Shown: in pieces, positions 1-7,665 of the stretch | Position numbering within the stretch: position 1 is the first letter of the stretch | How the letters are laid out: every line of letters starts with the position of its first letter | Origin: Synergistetes bacterium JGI 0000079-D21 | GTDB lineage: Bacteria; Synergistota; Synergistia; Synergistales; 79-D21 | Assembly: GCA_000402835.1 (NCBI GenBank) | Contig: AQRZ01000043.1 | Coordinates: 35-17,192, forward strand | DNA length: 17,158 nt | Direction of reading: 5' to 3' | Notes under the pieces: generated by a model | What the model saw: only the letters and a program-made list of their open reading frames with translations | Database searches by the model: none | What the model was told of the DNA's origin: nothing | Made by a program: the position numbers and the translations under genes

Positions 1-162
1 CGGTGGAAGGAAAGGTTCCTTTCCGGGGCGGAGAACGCCCTGAGGAGCCGCCCCAGGGACGAAGAGGAGCAGAAGGACGAACTGATCAGGCGCCTGGAGC
101 GGAAGGTGAGGCGCTTGGCCCTGGAGATCGACATCATGCAGGAGGCGATGAAGCCAAATTAG
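1..162 (+). pseudogene. C-terminal fragment of an IS3-type transposase OrfA
   Basis: Frame 1 is open from the window edge to a TAG at 160-162 and gives 53 residues. They begin RWKERFLSGAENAL and end ELIRRLERKV...LALEIDIMQEAMKPN. The basic, leucine-spaced coiled-coil tail with the LERKV..LALEIDI pattern is what is seen at the end of IS3-family OrfA proteins, after their helix-turn-helix and just before the frameshift into OrfB. Whether the N-terminal part exists lies outside the window. No OrfB (the DDE integrase-type catalytic subunit) follows; the next bases contain no DDE-type reading frame. I infer an IS copy that has lost its catalytic half. It could instead be a helix-turn-helix protein of another transposase family, since only the tail is visible. 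Confidence 0.6.
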
Positions 163-437
163 CCCTTTCGACGGGAAGACGTCCAGCGAGTGAGAGATGC
201 GATTCCGGAAGCAAGAGAACGGTCTTCAACCGCAAGGCGGTCTATCTAGTAGTCTCGGCCATCGACATCACCCATATCCCCTGCGGGAAAGACGAGTGGG
301 GACCATTATAGAGTGGTCAGTTTTCCGTGATCGTTTCCCTCAAAATCTGGTCTATTTTTGAGTAGCAAAACCAGCTGGGTCACAGGAACATTCCAAACCC
401 CACGAGGGGGATCTTTTGTAAGGGGTGTTCCTAATTC
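163..437. other. gene-free stretch, probable insertion-sequence debris
   Basis: No convincing coding frame is present; a short plus-strand frame running through it has no protein-like composition. The bases are clearly more AT-rich than the neighbouring genes. A block starting at 313 (TGGTCAGTTTTCCGTGATCG) followed by AT-rich near-repeats resembles terminal sequences of some insertion sequences, possibly IS21-like, but I cannot pair it with a partner end. An inverted repeat, AGGAACA at 384-390 and TGTTCCT at 426-432, encloses a small hairpin CCCC-ACGA-GGGG at 398-409. It lies just downstream of the DUF1848 gene on the minus strand and could act as a weak transcription end, although no T-run follows. 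Confidence 0.4.
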
Positions 438-1262
438 CTACAGCCGTCCCGCGTAGCAGTACAGGCAGCCGTGCTTGCAGGTGCCGTAGGTCCCGATGTC
501 CTTCGAACCGGCGCAGAGGCAGCCCAGTCGCTGCCCCCGGGCTTTTGCGGAAGGAAAAGTCCTGCCGAAGGCCTTCTGGAGGAAAAGGGGATCGATGCAG
601 GCTCCCGGGGTGATCCAGGGCTCCAGGCGCTCTCCCTCGCAGCAGGACTGGATTTGCAGCCCCAGGGATTCCGAAAGAGCCGCCATCTTGGGCAGCATTT
701 CGGCCAGGGCACGCTTTTCCTCGTCGCGGTCAAACAGTCGAAAACCGAGGCTCTGGAGGATTTTCAGCCGCTTGATCGCCTGCCAGTAGGGGTCGAAGAC
801 GGAAACGATGCAGCGGGAAACGTAGGGGGCGATCTTCTGTGCCAGGCGGGAGAAAGCCTCTTCGTGGAACGGGGCCGGAGTCAGCGAGGACAGCAGGATC
901 GGGTCGTACCTCCAAGCGATCCGGTTTTTCCCGACCCGGTCGAAAAGCCTGGACATCGCCTCCAGGGCTTCCGGAACGCCGGGAGTGGCCGGCTCGAGCT
1001 CCTTCGGGTAGTCCATGATCGTAACGAGGAACATGGAGCGGTACCCCCGTTTTTCCAGCTCGTCCATGTACGGAAGCAGGGGAAGGGGGTTCCTCGTCCA
1101 GAAAACGAAGACGTCGACGGATTCGGGGTCCAGGGGGACCCGCGAGACCTGCCGGGCGTTGTAGGGGTTTTTTACGTCCACGAACCCCTGCCGGACCCTT
1201 TCCATGAACCATTCGGTGTGAAAAGCAGCGATGTCGGACCTGCGACTGGCGCTGATGATCAC
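438..1262 (-). CDS. DUF1848 family protein with C-terminal cysteine cluster
   Basis: This is a 274-residue protein of the DUF1848 family. Recognisable blocks in order are the N-terminal ISASRRSDIAAFHTEW, then VFVFWTRNPLPLLPY, the DYPKELEPATP segment, WRYDPI, and a C-terminal block CLCAGSKDIGTYGTCKHGCLYCYA. The tail holds a C-x3-C-x2-C pattern at about residues 262, 266 and 269 plus further cysteines, the arrangement expected for an iron-sulfur cluster; cluster binding is inference. I chose GTG at 1262 because a strong ribosome site (GGAAGGGGA) precedes it and the family conservation starts at once. A start at 1292 would add ten non-conserved residues. No biochemical function can be assigned. 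It stands alone, divergent from the thioesterase gene. Confidence 0.88.
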   Translation of the reverse strand: MIISASRRSDIAAFHTEWFMERVRQGFVDVKNPYNARQVSRVPLDPESVDVFVFWTRNPLPLLPYMDELEKRGYRSMFLVTIMDYPKELEPATPGVPEALEAMSRLFDRVGKNRIAWRYDPILLSSLTPAPFHEEAFSRLAQKIAPYVSRCIVSVFDPYWQAIKRLKILQSLGFRLFDRDEEKRALAEMLPKMAALSESLGLQIQSCCEGERLEPWITPGACIDPLFLQKAFGRTFPSAKARGQRLGCLCAGSKDIGTYGTCKHGCLYCYAGRL

Positions 1263-1280
1263 GGTTCGTTCCCCTTCCCT

Positions 1281-1309
1281 TTGGCCCCTCACCTGACATT
1301 TGATATTCT
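1281..1309 (+). promoter_or_regulatory. possible sigma70-type promoter for the thioesterase gene
   Basis: TTGGCC at 1281-1286 and TATTCT at 1304-1309 are separated by 17 bases, each matching four of six consensus positions. They lie in the 103-base gap between the divergent DUF1848 and thioesterase genes, about 57 bases before the thioesterase start. The match is moderate and the hexamers were found by eye. Confidence 0.28.
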
Positions 1310-1365
1310 ACCTTCAGTGCACGGAGAAAAGCGATTTTTTCCCGTATCTTCGGAGGAGAACTTTC

Positions 1366-2097
1366 ATGTATTTGAAGGCGTTTCAGATCCAGCCGGCCGA
1401 TTGCGGTTTTCGGCAGGAAATCAGGCTGACCGCACTCCTGGACCATTTGCAGGAAGCGGCGGGTGAGGCGGCCTCGAGGCTCGGGGCATCGGTGCCCCAG
1501 ATCCTGCCCCTCGGGTTCACGTGGATGCTGGTGAAGTACCGCCTGCGTGCGGAGCGGATACCCCGTTCGGGGGAAACGCTCACCCTTCGCACCTGGCATT
1601 TCCCGCACGGCAGGCTCTACTCCCTGCGGGCCTTCGAGATTTCCGCGGGCGAGACACGCGTCGTGCGGGCCGAGACCTGCTGGGTCCTCGTGGACCTTGC
1701 TCGCAGAAAGCCGGTCCATATCGAGAGGTTCTTGCCCCATCTCTTCGAGGAAACGAACCCTCCCGTCCCGTTCGAGTTCGAGAAGGTCTCCCCTTGCGTG
1801 GAGGGACCCTGGAGGAACACGGTGGGCGTTCTTGAATCGGACATGGACGACAACGGCCACGTGAACCACGTCCGCTACCTGGACTGGGCGGTGGCCACGC
1901 TGCCGCCGGATTGGCGGGAGAGCCGTTTCCTGGCGGGTTTCGATGCCGAGTTCCACGGAGAAAGCCGGTTCGGGGAGACCCTGGAGACGGCCGCCCGGCC
2001 GGAGAATGGAACGGGCTCGGGATTGACCTGCCTTCACGGGATCAGCCGTCCCGCAGACGGGGCGGAGATTTTCCGGATGAGGACGATTTGGGCCTGA
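1366..2097 (+). CDS. acyl-ACP thioesterase (FatA/FatB-like)
   Basis: A 243-residue double hot-dog protein of the acyl-ACP thioesterase family (PF01643 type), predicted to hydrolyse acyl-acyl carrier protein to free fatty acid in the cytoplasm. The first hot-dog half carries LDHLQEAAGEAASRLG and W-x-L-x-x-Y-R-L near residues 22-60. The second carries the signature SDMDDNGHVNHVRYLDW at about residues 158-174, with the Asn163/His165 pair used for catalysis in this family. The ATG at 1366 follows GGAGGA at a good distance and fits the usual bacterial start. The in-frame ATG at 1300 would add 22 residues without homology. Length is normal for bacterial members. It is monocistronic and divergent from the DUF1848 gene. 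Confidence 0.9.
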   Translation: MYLKAFQIQPADCGFRQEIRLTALLDHLQEAAGEAASRLGASVPQILPLGFTWMLVKYRLRAERIPRSGETLTLRTWHFPHGRLYSLRAFEISAGETRVVRAETCWVLVDLARRKPVHIERFLPHLFEETNPPVPFEFEKVSPCVEGPWRNTVGVLESDMDDNGHVNHVRYLDWAVATLPPDWRESRFLAGFDAEFHGESRFGETLETAARPENGTGSGLTCLHGISRPADGAEIFRMRTIWA

Positions 2098-2374
2098 GGA
2101 CCTCTTCCTGCCACATCGCCAGCGAGATGCATTTCAGCGCCAGGGAGCTGGATTCCCAGGCGGACGCATCGTCGTCAGCGTGACGCCCGTCCCGGGCCAT
2201 TTCCATCCCTTGTGGCAGTTCTCGATCCGGGACGGGGCTCTCTGCCCCTTCCTGGAGACTGGAAAAGTCCCCCCGCGACGGGGGGAAAAGGCCCGCCTCG
2301 AGAAACCGGACTGGGATTCGAGCACCATCACCCTGACCTGCATGTTCCTTTCCCAGTGGGAACAGGAGTTTCTC
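2098..2374. other. intergenic stretch without a supported gene
   Basis: This lies between the thioesterase stop and the malic enzyme terminator. Several short frames are open on both strands because of the high GC content, but none has a recognised family, and no frame stays protein-like throughout. On the minus strand a frame from 2371 starts MQVRVMVLESQSGFSRR. A second minus-strand frame further on gives a helix-like segment DASAWESSSLALKCISLAMW. These could be two parts of one frameshifted small gene, but I cannot support that. A CCCCCGCGAC/GGGG-rich hairpin-like block lies around 2269-2288. Confidence 0.3.
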
Positions 2375-2401
2375 AAAAAAAAGCCCGGGCCGGTCCCGGG
2401 C
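2375..2401 (-). terminator. rho-independent terminator of the fumC-malic enzyme operon
   Basis: Read on the minus strand, the perfect 7-bp stem GCCCGGG/CCCGGGC with loop ACCGG is followed directly by eight T residues. It begins about 42 bases after the malic enzyme stop codon, so it should end the two-gene fumarase and malic enzyme transcript. Confidence 0.88.
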
Positions 2402-2442
2402 ACCCGGGAGGTCCGGCTCGGGCCGAAAGGCGGTGCAGCAGC

Positions 2443-3771
2443 TTAGGGGAGCTTGATGAACCCGTTTTCGGTGAGGCAACCGGTCATTTTCTGGGCGTAC
2501 TGGATCTTCTCGGTCACGATCTTGAGCAGCTCCTCCCGGGTGTAGGCCTTCCGGGCGATCCCCTGCTCGATGGCCTTCATTCCGACGGCAACGGCCACCT
2601 CGGGGTAAACCCAGGCCTGGTCCATGGTCGGGATCAAATAGTCCTCGGAAAGGCCGATCTTTTCAGCGCAGGCGGACAGGGTCCGGGCGGCCTCGATGCA
2701 CATCTCGTCCGTGATCGTCGAGGCCTGCACGTCGAGCGTCCCGCGGAAGATCCCGGGGAATCCCAGGGAGTTGTTGACCTGGTTCGGGAAATCGGAACGT
2801 CCCGTCGCCACGATGCGCGCGCCGGCTTCCTTCGCGTCCCAGGGCCAGATCTCGGGAATGGGGTTCGCGCAGGCGAACAGGATCGCGTCCTTCGCCATGG
2901 AGCGGACCCACTCGGGCTTCACCACGTCCGGGCCCGGCTTCGTGTAGCAGTAGACGACGTCCGCGTCCTTGAAGAGGACCTCGGGCCCTCCGGTGATCCC
3001 CTCGGGGTTGGTGATCTCGGCGAAGTGCTTCTTCACGCCGTAATCGCCTTCCAGGTCCGTCCTCCCCTTGTGGAGAGTGCCCTTGCTGTCGGCCATGATG
3101 ACGTTCTCGGGCTTTACCCCCGCGCTGATGAGGATCCTCGCCGTGGCGACGCTGGCCGCACCGGCCCCGAAGAAGCGCACCTTCACCTCGTCGATTTTCT
3201 TCCCGACGATCTTCAGGCCGCTGTAAAGCCCCGCCAGGTTCACCGCGGCGGTTCCCTGCTGGTCGTCGTGCCAGACCGGGATCTTGCAGTCCTTGCGCAA
3301 CTCGTCCAGGATGTAGAAGCATTTCGGCTGTTCGATGTCCTCGAGGTTGATGCCCCCGAAGCTCGGGGCCAAAAGCCTCACCGTCTCGATGATCTTGTCG
3401 GGGTCCTTCGTGTCCAGGCAGATCGCCACGGCGTCCACCCCGCCCAGGTACTTGAAGATCAGGGCCTTGCCTTCCATGACCGGCATGCCCGCCTCGGGAC
3501 CGATGTCGCCCAGTCCCAGCACCCTCGTGCCGTCGCTCACCACCGCCACCAGGTTCGCCCGGTTCGTGTACTCGTAGGACAGGGAAACGTCTTCCCTGAT
3601 GGCCTTGCAGGGAGCCGCAACGCCCGGGGTGTACCAGATGGCGAAATCCCCAAGGTCCCGGATACAGCATTTCGGTGCGGTCTGCATCTTGCCCCTGTAG
3701 AAGGGGTGAAGCTCCATGGCGTCCTGGGCGGGTTTTGCCGCCTTCGCGATCAGTTCTTCCTTCGACAGCAT
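2443..3771 (-). CDS. malic enzyme (oxaloacetate-decarboxylating malate dehydrogenase)
   Basis: This 442-residue short-form malic enzyme oxidatively decarboxylates malate to pyruvate and CO2 using NAD or NADP. The malic N-terminal domain shows IRDLGDFAIWYTPGVAAPC with the catalytic Tyr at about 47, SDGTRVLGLGDIGPEAGMP, the MEGKA lysine near 102, FGGINLEDI with the metal-binding Glu/Asp near 144-145, and VWHDDQQGTA near 167-174. The nucleotide-binding domain starts at about residue 200 with FFGAGAASVATA, and GRSDFPNQVNNSLGFPG follows later. No phosphotransacetylase-like extension is present. The ATG at 3771 sits behind GGAGGA; an open frame extends much further upstream but overlaps fumC and is not protein-like. 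The gene lies 14 bases downstream of fumC, so the two are co-transcribed. Coenzyme preference cannot be decided. Confidence 0.95.
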   Translation of the reverse strand: MLSKEELIAKAAKPAQDAMELHPFYRGKMQTAPKCCIRDLGDFAIWYTPGVAAPCKAIREDVSLSYEYTNRANLVAVVSDGTRVLGLGDIGPEAGMPVMEGKALIFKYLGGVDAVAICLDTKDPDKIIETVRLLAPSFGGINLEDIEQPKCFYILDELRKDCKIPVWHDDQQGTAAVNLAGLYSGLKIVGKKIDEVKVRFFGAGAASVATARILISAGVKPENVIMADSKGTLHKGRTDLEGDYGVKKHFAEITNPEGITGGPEVLFKDADVVYCYTKPGPDVVKPEWVRSMAKDAILFACANPIPEIWPWDAKEAGARIVATGRSDFPNQVNNSLGFPGIFRGTLDVQASTITDEMCIEAARTLSACAEKIGLSEDYLIPTMDQAWVYPEVAVAVGMKAIEQGIARKAYTREELLKIVTEKIQYAQKMTGCLTENGFIKLP

Positions 3772-3785
3772 CTTCTCTTTCCTCC

Positions 3786-5171
3786 TTAAGCTTTCTTCGG
3801 GCGGCACATGGCCTTCAGGTCCATCGCCCTGTCGAACTCTTCTTCCGTGAGGGTTCCGAGAGCCATGGCGGCTTCCTTCAGGGTTAGCCCTTCCCTGTGG
3901 GCCTTCTTCGCGATCTCCGCGGCCCTGTCGTAGCCGATGATCGGGTTCAGCGCCGTCACGTTCATCAGGGACTTCGTCACGAACTCGGTGATGCGCTGCT
4001 CGTCGGCCTCGATCCCCACGGCGCAGTGGTCGTTGAAGGAAACCATGGCGTCGGCCAGGAGCCGGGTCGACTGCAGGAAGTTGTAAATCAGCACGGGCAT
4101 GTAGACGTTGAGCTCGAAGTTCCCCTGGCTCGCCGCGAACCCGACGGTCACGTCGTTGCCCATGACCTGGGCCACGACCATGGAAACCGCCTCGCACTGG
4201 GTGGGGTTGACCTTCCCCGGCATGATGGAGCTGCCGGGCTCGTTCTCGGGGATCCGGATCTCGCCGATGCCGCAGCGGGGACCCGAAGCGAGCCAGCGCA
4301 CGTCGTTGACGACCTTCAGGAGGTCCGCCGCCAGGGCCTTCAGGGCCCCGTGGGCGAACACCAGTTCGTCCTTGCTCGTCAGGGAGTGGAACTTGTTCGG
4401 CGCCGTCCGGAACGTCTTGCCGGTCAGCTTTGAAATCTGCGCCGCCACTTCGACGTCGAAGCCCTCCGGTGCGTTGAGGCCCGTCCCCACGGCAGTCCCG
4501 CCCAGGGCGAGATCCCGGAGGTATTCCAGGCTCGCCCGGATCATTTCTCCGTCCCGCTCCAGCATCCGCACCCAGCCGCTGATTTCCTGCCCCAGGGTCA
4601 GGGGTGTGGCGTCCTGGAGGTGCGTCCGGCCGGTCTTCACCAGGTGCATGGTGCGCTCGGACTTCCCGGCCAGGGTTTTCTTCAGCTTTTCCAACGCGGG
4701 CAGGAGGCGGTCCTCCAGCTCGGTCACCGCCGCGATGTGCATGGCCGCCGGGAACGTGTCGTTCGAACTCTGGGACTTGTTCACGTGGTTGTTCGGGTGG
4801 ACCTTCCTGTCGGGGTCATCCAGGATCTGGTTGGCCCGGTTGGCCAGGACCTCGTTCACGTTCATGTTCGATTGGGTCCCGCTTCCGGTCTGCCAGACCG
4901 AAAGCCCGAAGTTGCCCGAAAGCTTGCCTTCCAGGACCTCGTCCGCGGCTTTCGCGATGGCCATGGCCCGGGGCTCGTCCAGGGCACCGAGCTTCAGGTT
5001 GGCCAGGGCAGAGGCCTTCTTGAGGACGGCGAACGCGGCTATGATTTCTTCCGGCATCTTTTCCCAACCGATCCGGAAGTTGTCGATGCTTCTCTGGGAC
5101 TGGGCCCCGTAGAGCTTGTCCGCCGGTACGCGGACTTCACCCATGGAATCCTTCTCGATGCGGTAGTCCAT
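3786..5171 (-). CDS. fumC: class II fumarate hydratase
   Basis: A 461-residue class II fumarase, an iron-independent homotetramer that interconverts fumarate and malate. Visible family motifs are [14 protein letters not shown] at about 95-108, [17 protein letters not shown] at 125-141, the active-site region [18 protein letters not shown] at 179-196 with its catalytic His, and the signature [16 protein letters not shown] at 313-328 with the catalytic Ser on the mobile loop. Length matches the family. The ATG at 5171 follows AAGGAGG. It is the first gene of an operon with malic enzyme, giving fumarate to malate to pyruvate. The unrelated class I iron-sulfur fumarase is not seen in this window. 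Confidence 0.97.
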   Translation of the reverse strand: MDYRIEKDSMGEVRVPADKLYGAQSQRSIDNFRIGWEKMPEEIIAAFAVLKKASALANLKLGALDEPRAMAIAKAADEVLEGKLSGNFGLSVWQTGSGTQSNMNVNEVLANRANQILDDPDRKVHPNNHVNKSQSSNDTFPAAMHIAAVTELEDRLLPALEKLKKTLAGKSERTMHLVKTGRTHLQDATPLTLGQEISGWVRMLERDGEMIRASLEYLRDLALGGTAVGTGLNAPEGFDVEVAAQISKLTGKTFRTAPNKFHSLTSKDELVFAHGALKALAADLLKVVNDVRWLASGPRCGIGEIRIPENEPGSSIMPGKVNPTQCEAVSMVVAQVMGNDVTVGFAASQGNFELNVYMPVLIYNFLQSTRLLADAMVSFNDHCAVGIEADEQRITEFVTKSLMNVTALNPIIGYDRAAEIAKKAHREGLTLKEAAMALGTLTEEEFDRAMDLKAMCRPKKA

Positions 5172-5355
5172 TTTTTCCTTTCCTCCTTGTCACGTTCCCG
5201 GAAACCCGGGTTCTCCGAGAGTTAGGGCTGGCACCGAAACAGCGCAAGAAAGGGTAAAATACTCTCGGCCTTTTCTCATGTTAGGGAAATCGGTTAACGA
5301 ATACAAGTGAGACCGGAATTCAGCACCGATTTCGCCAAAACCCGGGGTGATCAAG
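5172..5355. promoter_or_regulatory. divergent promoter region between fumC and the AspT-like gene
   Basis: This 184-base gap is more AT-rich in its middle and must hold start signals for both divergent genes. On the minus strand, TTGTAT and TAACAT 17 bases apart (around 5279-5307) are a weak sigma70 candidate for fumC. On the plus strand, TGGCAC at 5229-5234 and CAGC at 5240-5243 have the GG/GC spacing of a sigma54 site, but the second half is a poor match. Neither is strong enough to name as the real promoter. Confidence 0.4.
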
Positions 5356-6510
5356 ATGCCTGAAATCTTCGCCAAGCTTCTCCAAAACCAGATCCTGCTC
5401 CTAAGCGTCGCGGTGGCTTCCGGCCTCTTGCTCGGCAGGCTAAAGTTCAAGTCAATCAGCCTGGGGACTTCGGGGGTGCTTTTCACCGGGCTGGCCCTGG
5501 GACTTCTCAAAGTGAAAATTTCATACGAGCTTTTCAACTGGAACCTCATGCTCTTCGTCGTGGCGGTGGGGCTGCTCTCTGCCGAGGACATCGTCCTGGT
5601 GGTGAAAAAATACGGGATGAAATTCGTCATCCTCGGCCTTGCCGTTACCGGAATCGGTGCCCTTTGCACGTACGCCATGGCCCGCTTGGTCGTCGGCGTG
5701 GACCAGCTCCTGGTTGCCGGGACCTACACGGGAGCCCTGACGAGTTCTCCCGGACTGGGAGCCGCACTGGAGGCCACGGGAGGAAACCCCCTCGTCACGG
5801 TGGGCTACACGATTGCCTACCCGTTCGGCGTACTGGCGGTGGTCCTCTTCGTCCAGCTGGCGCCGGCGATCTTCCGGATCGACGTGATCAGGGAACGGGA
5901 AGAACTGGCGGCCATCTACCGGGATTTCTACGGGGCGGACAGGAAAAGCGAAGCCGTTCCAACCTCCGTTCCTTTTTCGCTCCTCTCCTTTGTCGTCTGC
6001 ATCGTTCTCGGAATCCTGCTCGGGAGCTTCTCCATCAACGTCATGGGCAACCCCGTTTCGCTGGGCAGCACCGGAGGCGGCCTCATCGCCGCCCTGGCCC
6101 TGGGGGCGGCGGGGCGTCTCGGCCCCTTGCCCATGAGAATGGAACGGAAAACCCTCTCTTCCATCCGAGAGCTCTCCCTTGCCTATTTCCTTGCCGTCGT
6201 GGGGCTGATGGCGGGCCCCCAGATGATCGACGCCCTTGTGGAACACGGGGTCCTGCTCGTGGCCATCGGGGCCCTCTCGGCTCTCGCGTCAGAGCTCGCG
6301 GGTTATTTCCTGGGCCGGACGGTCTGGAAGCTGAACTGGATCCTGCTGGCCGGTGCCATCTGCGGGGCCATGACCAGCACCCCCGGACTGGGTGCGGCAA
6401 TCGAGGCCACCGGCGGGGAGGAGTGCAGCGCGGGCTACGGGGCCACCTACCCGATGGCGATCGTCTGCATGGTGGTCTTCACGTCGCTTTTGGCAAAAGC
6501 GCTGGGCTAG
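5356..6510 (+). CDS. AspT/YidE-type membrane antiporter lacking regulatory domains
   Basis: A 384-residue hydrophobic protein of the aspartate:alanine exchanger family (AspT/YidE/YbjL type), inner membrane, with about ten predicted helices. The internal duplication is clear: GALTSSPGLGAALEATGG at 126-143 and GAMTSTPGLGAAIEATGG at 337-354, each followed by G-Y-x-x-x-Y-P. A short cytoplasmic segment near residues 177-205 joins the two halves. Full-size relatives carry two TrkA-C (RCK) domains in the middle; this one has none. I chose the ATG at 5356 because GGGGTGAT precedes it at normal spacing; a GTG at 5347 is in frame. By context with fumarase and malic enzyme, a C4-dicarboxylate, amino acid or related organic anion is a plausible substrate. 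That is inference. Confidence 0.85.
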   Translation: MPEIFAKLLQNQILLLSVAVASGLLLGRLKFKSISLGTSGVLFTGLALGLLKVKISYELFNWNLMLFVVAVGLLSAEDIVLVVKKYGMKFVILGLAVTGIGALCTYAMARLVVGVDQLLVAGTYTGALTSSPGLGAALEATGGNPLVTVGYTIAYPFGVLAVVLFVQLAPAIFRIDVIREREELAAIYRDFYGADRKSEAVPTSVPFSLLSFVVCIVLGILLGSFSINVMGNPVSLGSTGGGLIAALALGAAGRLGPLPMRMERKTLSSIRELSLAYFLAVVGLMAGPQMIDALVEHGVLLVAIGALSALASELAGYFLGRTVWKLNWILLAGAICGAMTSTPGLGAAIEATGGEECSAGYGATYPMAIVCMVVFTSLLAKALG

Positions 6511-6866
6511 AACACCTTCCCCCCGATCTTCGCCTCGACGGCGGGGGTCAGGAAGGTCGCCTCGCCGCTTTCGGCCTTCGGGTACTGGACGCCCAGGACC
6601 AGCACCTCGGAGAGGACCTCGCCGACCCTGCGCGGCTCGAAGTTCAGGACCCCGATCACCAGGCGGCCGACCAGCTCTTCTGGGGCATGCCGGGTGAACC
6701 GCCCCACGCTGGTCTTTTTCCCGAACTTCCCGAAGTCGATCTCGAGCCGGTAGGCCTTTTTCGGCGAGGAGGGCTCGATTTCCGCGGACAGGACCCGGCC
6801 CAGGCGGATTTCCAGGCGGTCGAAGGTTTCTTCTTTTGAAACGACGGGCTTGATTTCGGTCGACAT
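6507..6866 (-). CDS. csaA: CsaA-like tRNA-binding domain protein
   Basis: A 119-residue single-domain protein of the tRNA-binding OB-fold family (CsaA type, related to the C-terminal domain of methionyl-tRNA synthetase). It shows FDRLEIRLGRVLSAE near the N-terminus, then AYRLEIDFGKFGKKTS, a PEELVGRLVIGVLNFEPRRV block and SEVLVLGVQ near the C-terminus, in the family order. CsaA proteins have been linked to chaperone and secretion functions, but the family role is mainly nucleic-acid binding. The ATG at 6866 follows a G-rich ribosome site; an upstream start at 6914 would overlap the preceding gene's end. It is the third gene of the aldolase/LmeA-like/CsaA operon, 16 bases after the previous stop. 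Its stop overlaps that of the convergent antiporter gene within the palindrome CTAG. Confidence 0.88.
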   Translation of the reverse strand: MSTEIKPVVSKEETFDRLEIRLGRVLSAEIEPSSPKKAYRLEIDFGKFGKKTSVGRFTRHAPEELVGRLVIGVLNFEPRRVGEVLSEVLVLGVQYPKAESGEATFLTPAVEAKIGGKVF

Positions 6867-6882
6867 GTTCTTCCCCCCCGGG

Positions 6883-7653
6883 TTAGCGGCTGTACCGGTA
6901 AACGATCCCGTCAAAGGGACAGGGCCGGGTCCTCGAAGCGATTTCGAGGCGGCCGTTCCCGGCTTTCAGCTCGGAAAGAAGGACCGGGAAGGGAAACTTC
7001 CGGACGTCGACCACCGGCTGGAGTTTCCGGATGGCCTCCCGCACGGTTTCGGTCTGTTCCCCCCGGTTGATTTTCAGCTTCGTGTCCTCCAGCCAGATCT
7101 CGACCCCGTCCCGGATCGCCAGCCCTGTCGAGACCTCCGCCAGGATGACGAGACCCGGGTTGTTGACGTGGTACCGCCCCCGCGCCTCGATGTTCCGGGG
7201 CGGGACGAAACGGACCGAAACGTCCTTCCAGTCCCCGTCCTTTTCCGAGGTGAACATCCGGATCGCGCCGTTCACGTCGGACTCCAGGAGGCTCACCTGC
7301 AGGTTGCTCCGCATGGCCTTTTTCACGGAAAGGCTACGCCCCTGCGACGGGGGGTCCAGGGTGACGAAGGAGGCGGAAAGGGAGATGTCCTCCACCCGGA
7401 TCTTTCCGGCAAACCGGCCTCCCCTGACGCGGAAGAACAGGTTCCGGACGTTCCAGTTTTCGTCCGGCTCGCCGTCGAGGATCATCTCCACGGAATCCGG
7501 ATCGGTGTAGTCCACCAGGGCTTTCAGCAGTTCTTCCCCTCTCGAGGAGGGCGTGAACGGCCCCTTGAAGGCGTGCACTTCCTGTCCCGCCGCAATCAGC
7601 GGGAAGCCGAGGACCAGCATCAAGGCGAGGAGAAGCCCGGTTTTCCTCTTCAC
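6883..7653 (-). CDS. secreted LmeA-like (DUF2993) protein
   Basis: A 256-residue protein with a signal peptide (basic MKRK, hydrophobic LLLALMLVLGFPLIAAG, mature part starting near residue 24). The remainder is beta-rich and resembles DUF2993/LmeA-type lipid-binding proteins. These include features such as VSLLESDVNGAI (the LTEAELN-like element near 123-135), VSVRFVPPRNIEARGRY near 147-163, and a strand-rich C-terminus ending in GIVYRYSR. The start is GTG at 7653 behind AGGAGGGG. Location would be periplasmic or outside. It is 12 bases after the aldolase stop and 16 before the CsaA start, so it belongs to their operon. No link in function among the three is evident. The family call is moderate. 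Confidence 0.68.
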   Translation of the reverse strand: MKRKTGLLLALMLVLGFPLIAAGQEVHAFKGPFTPSSRGEELLKALVDYTDPDSVEMILDGEPDENWNVRNLFFRVRGGRFAGKIRVEDISLSASFVTLDPPSQGRSLSVKKAMRSNLQVSLLESDVNGAIRMFTSEKDGDWKDVSVRFVPPRNIEARGRYHVNNPGLVILAEVSTGLAIRDGVEIWLEDTKLKINRGEQTETVREAIRKLQPVVDVRKFPFPVLLSELKAGNGRLEIASRTRPCPFDGIVYRYSR

Positions 7654-7665
7654 GGGAATCCCCTC

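Noticed and set aside
384..432. Inverted repeat AGGAACA...TGTTCCT as insertion-sequence ends
   Set aside because: Only seven base pairs, 35 bases apart, with no target duplication or transposase between; could equally be chance or a weak transcription-end hairpin.
730..2037. Long minus-strand frame of 435 codons across the DUF1848 and thioesterase genes
   Set aside because: Rich in Arg, Gly and Pro, without family motifs, and lies antisense to the well supported thioesterase. It is a by-product of high GC content.
2212..3789. Plus-strand frame of 525 codons antisense to malic enzyme
   Set aside because: The opposite strand is a complete malic enzyme with all motifs; this frame has low-complexity His/Asp/Gly/Val composition typical of shadow frames.
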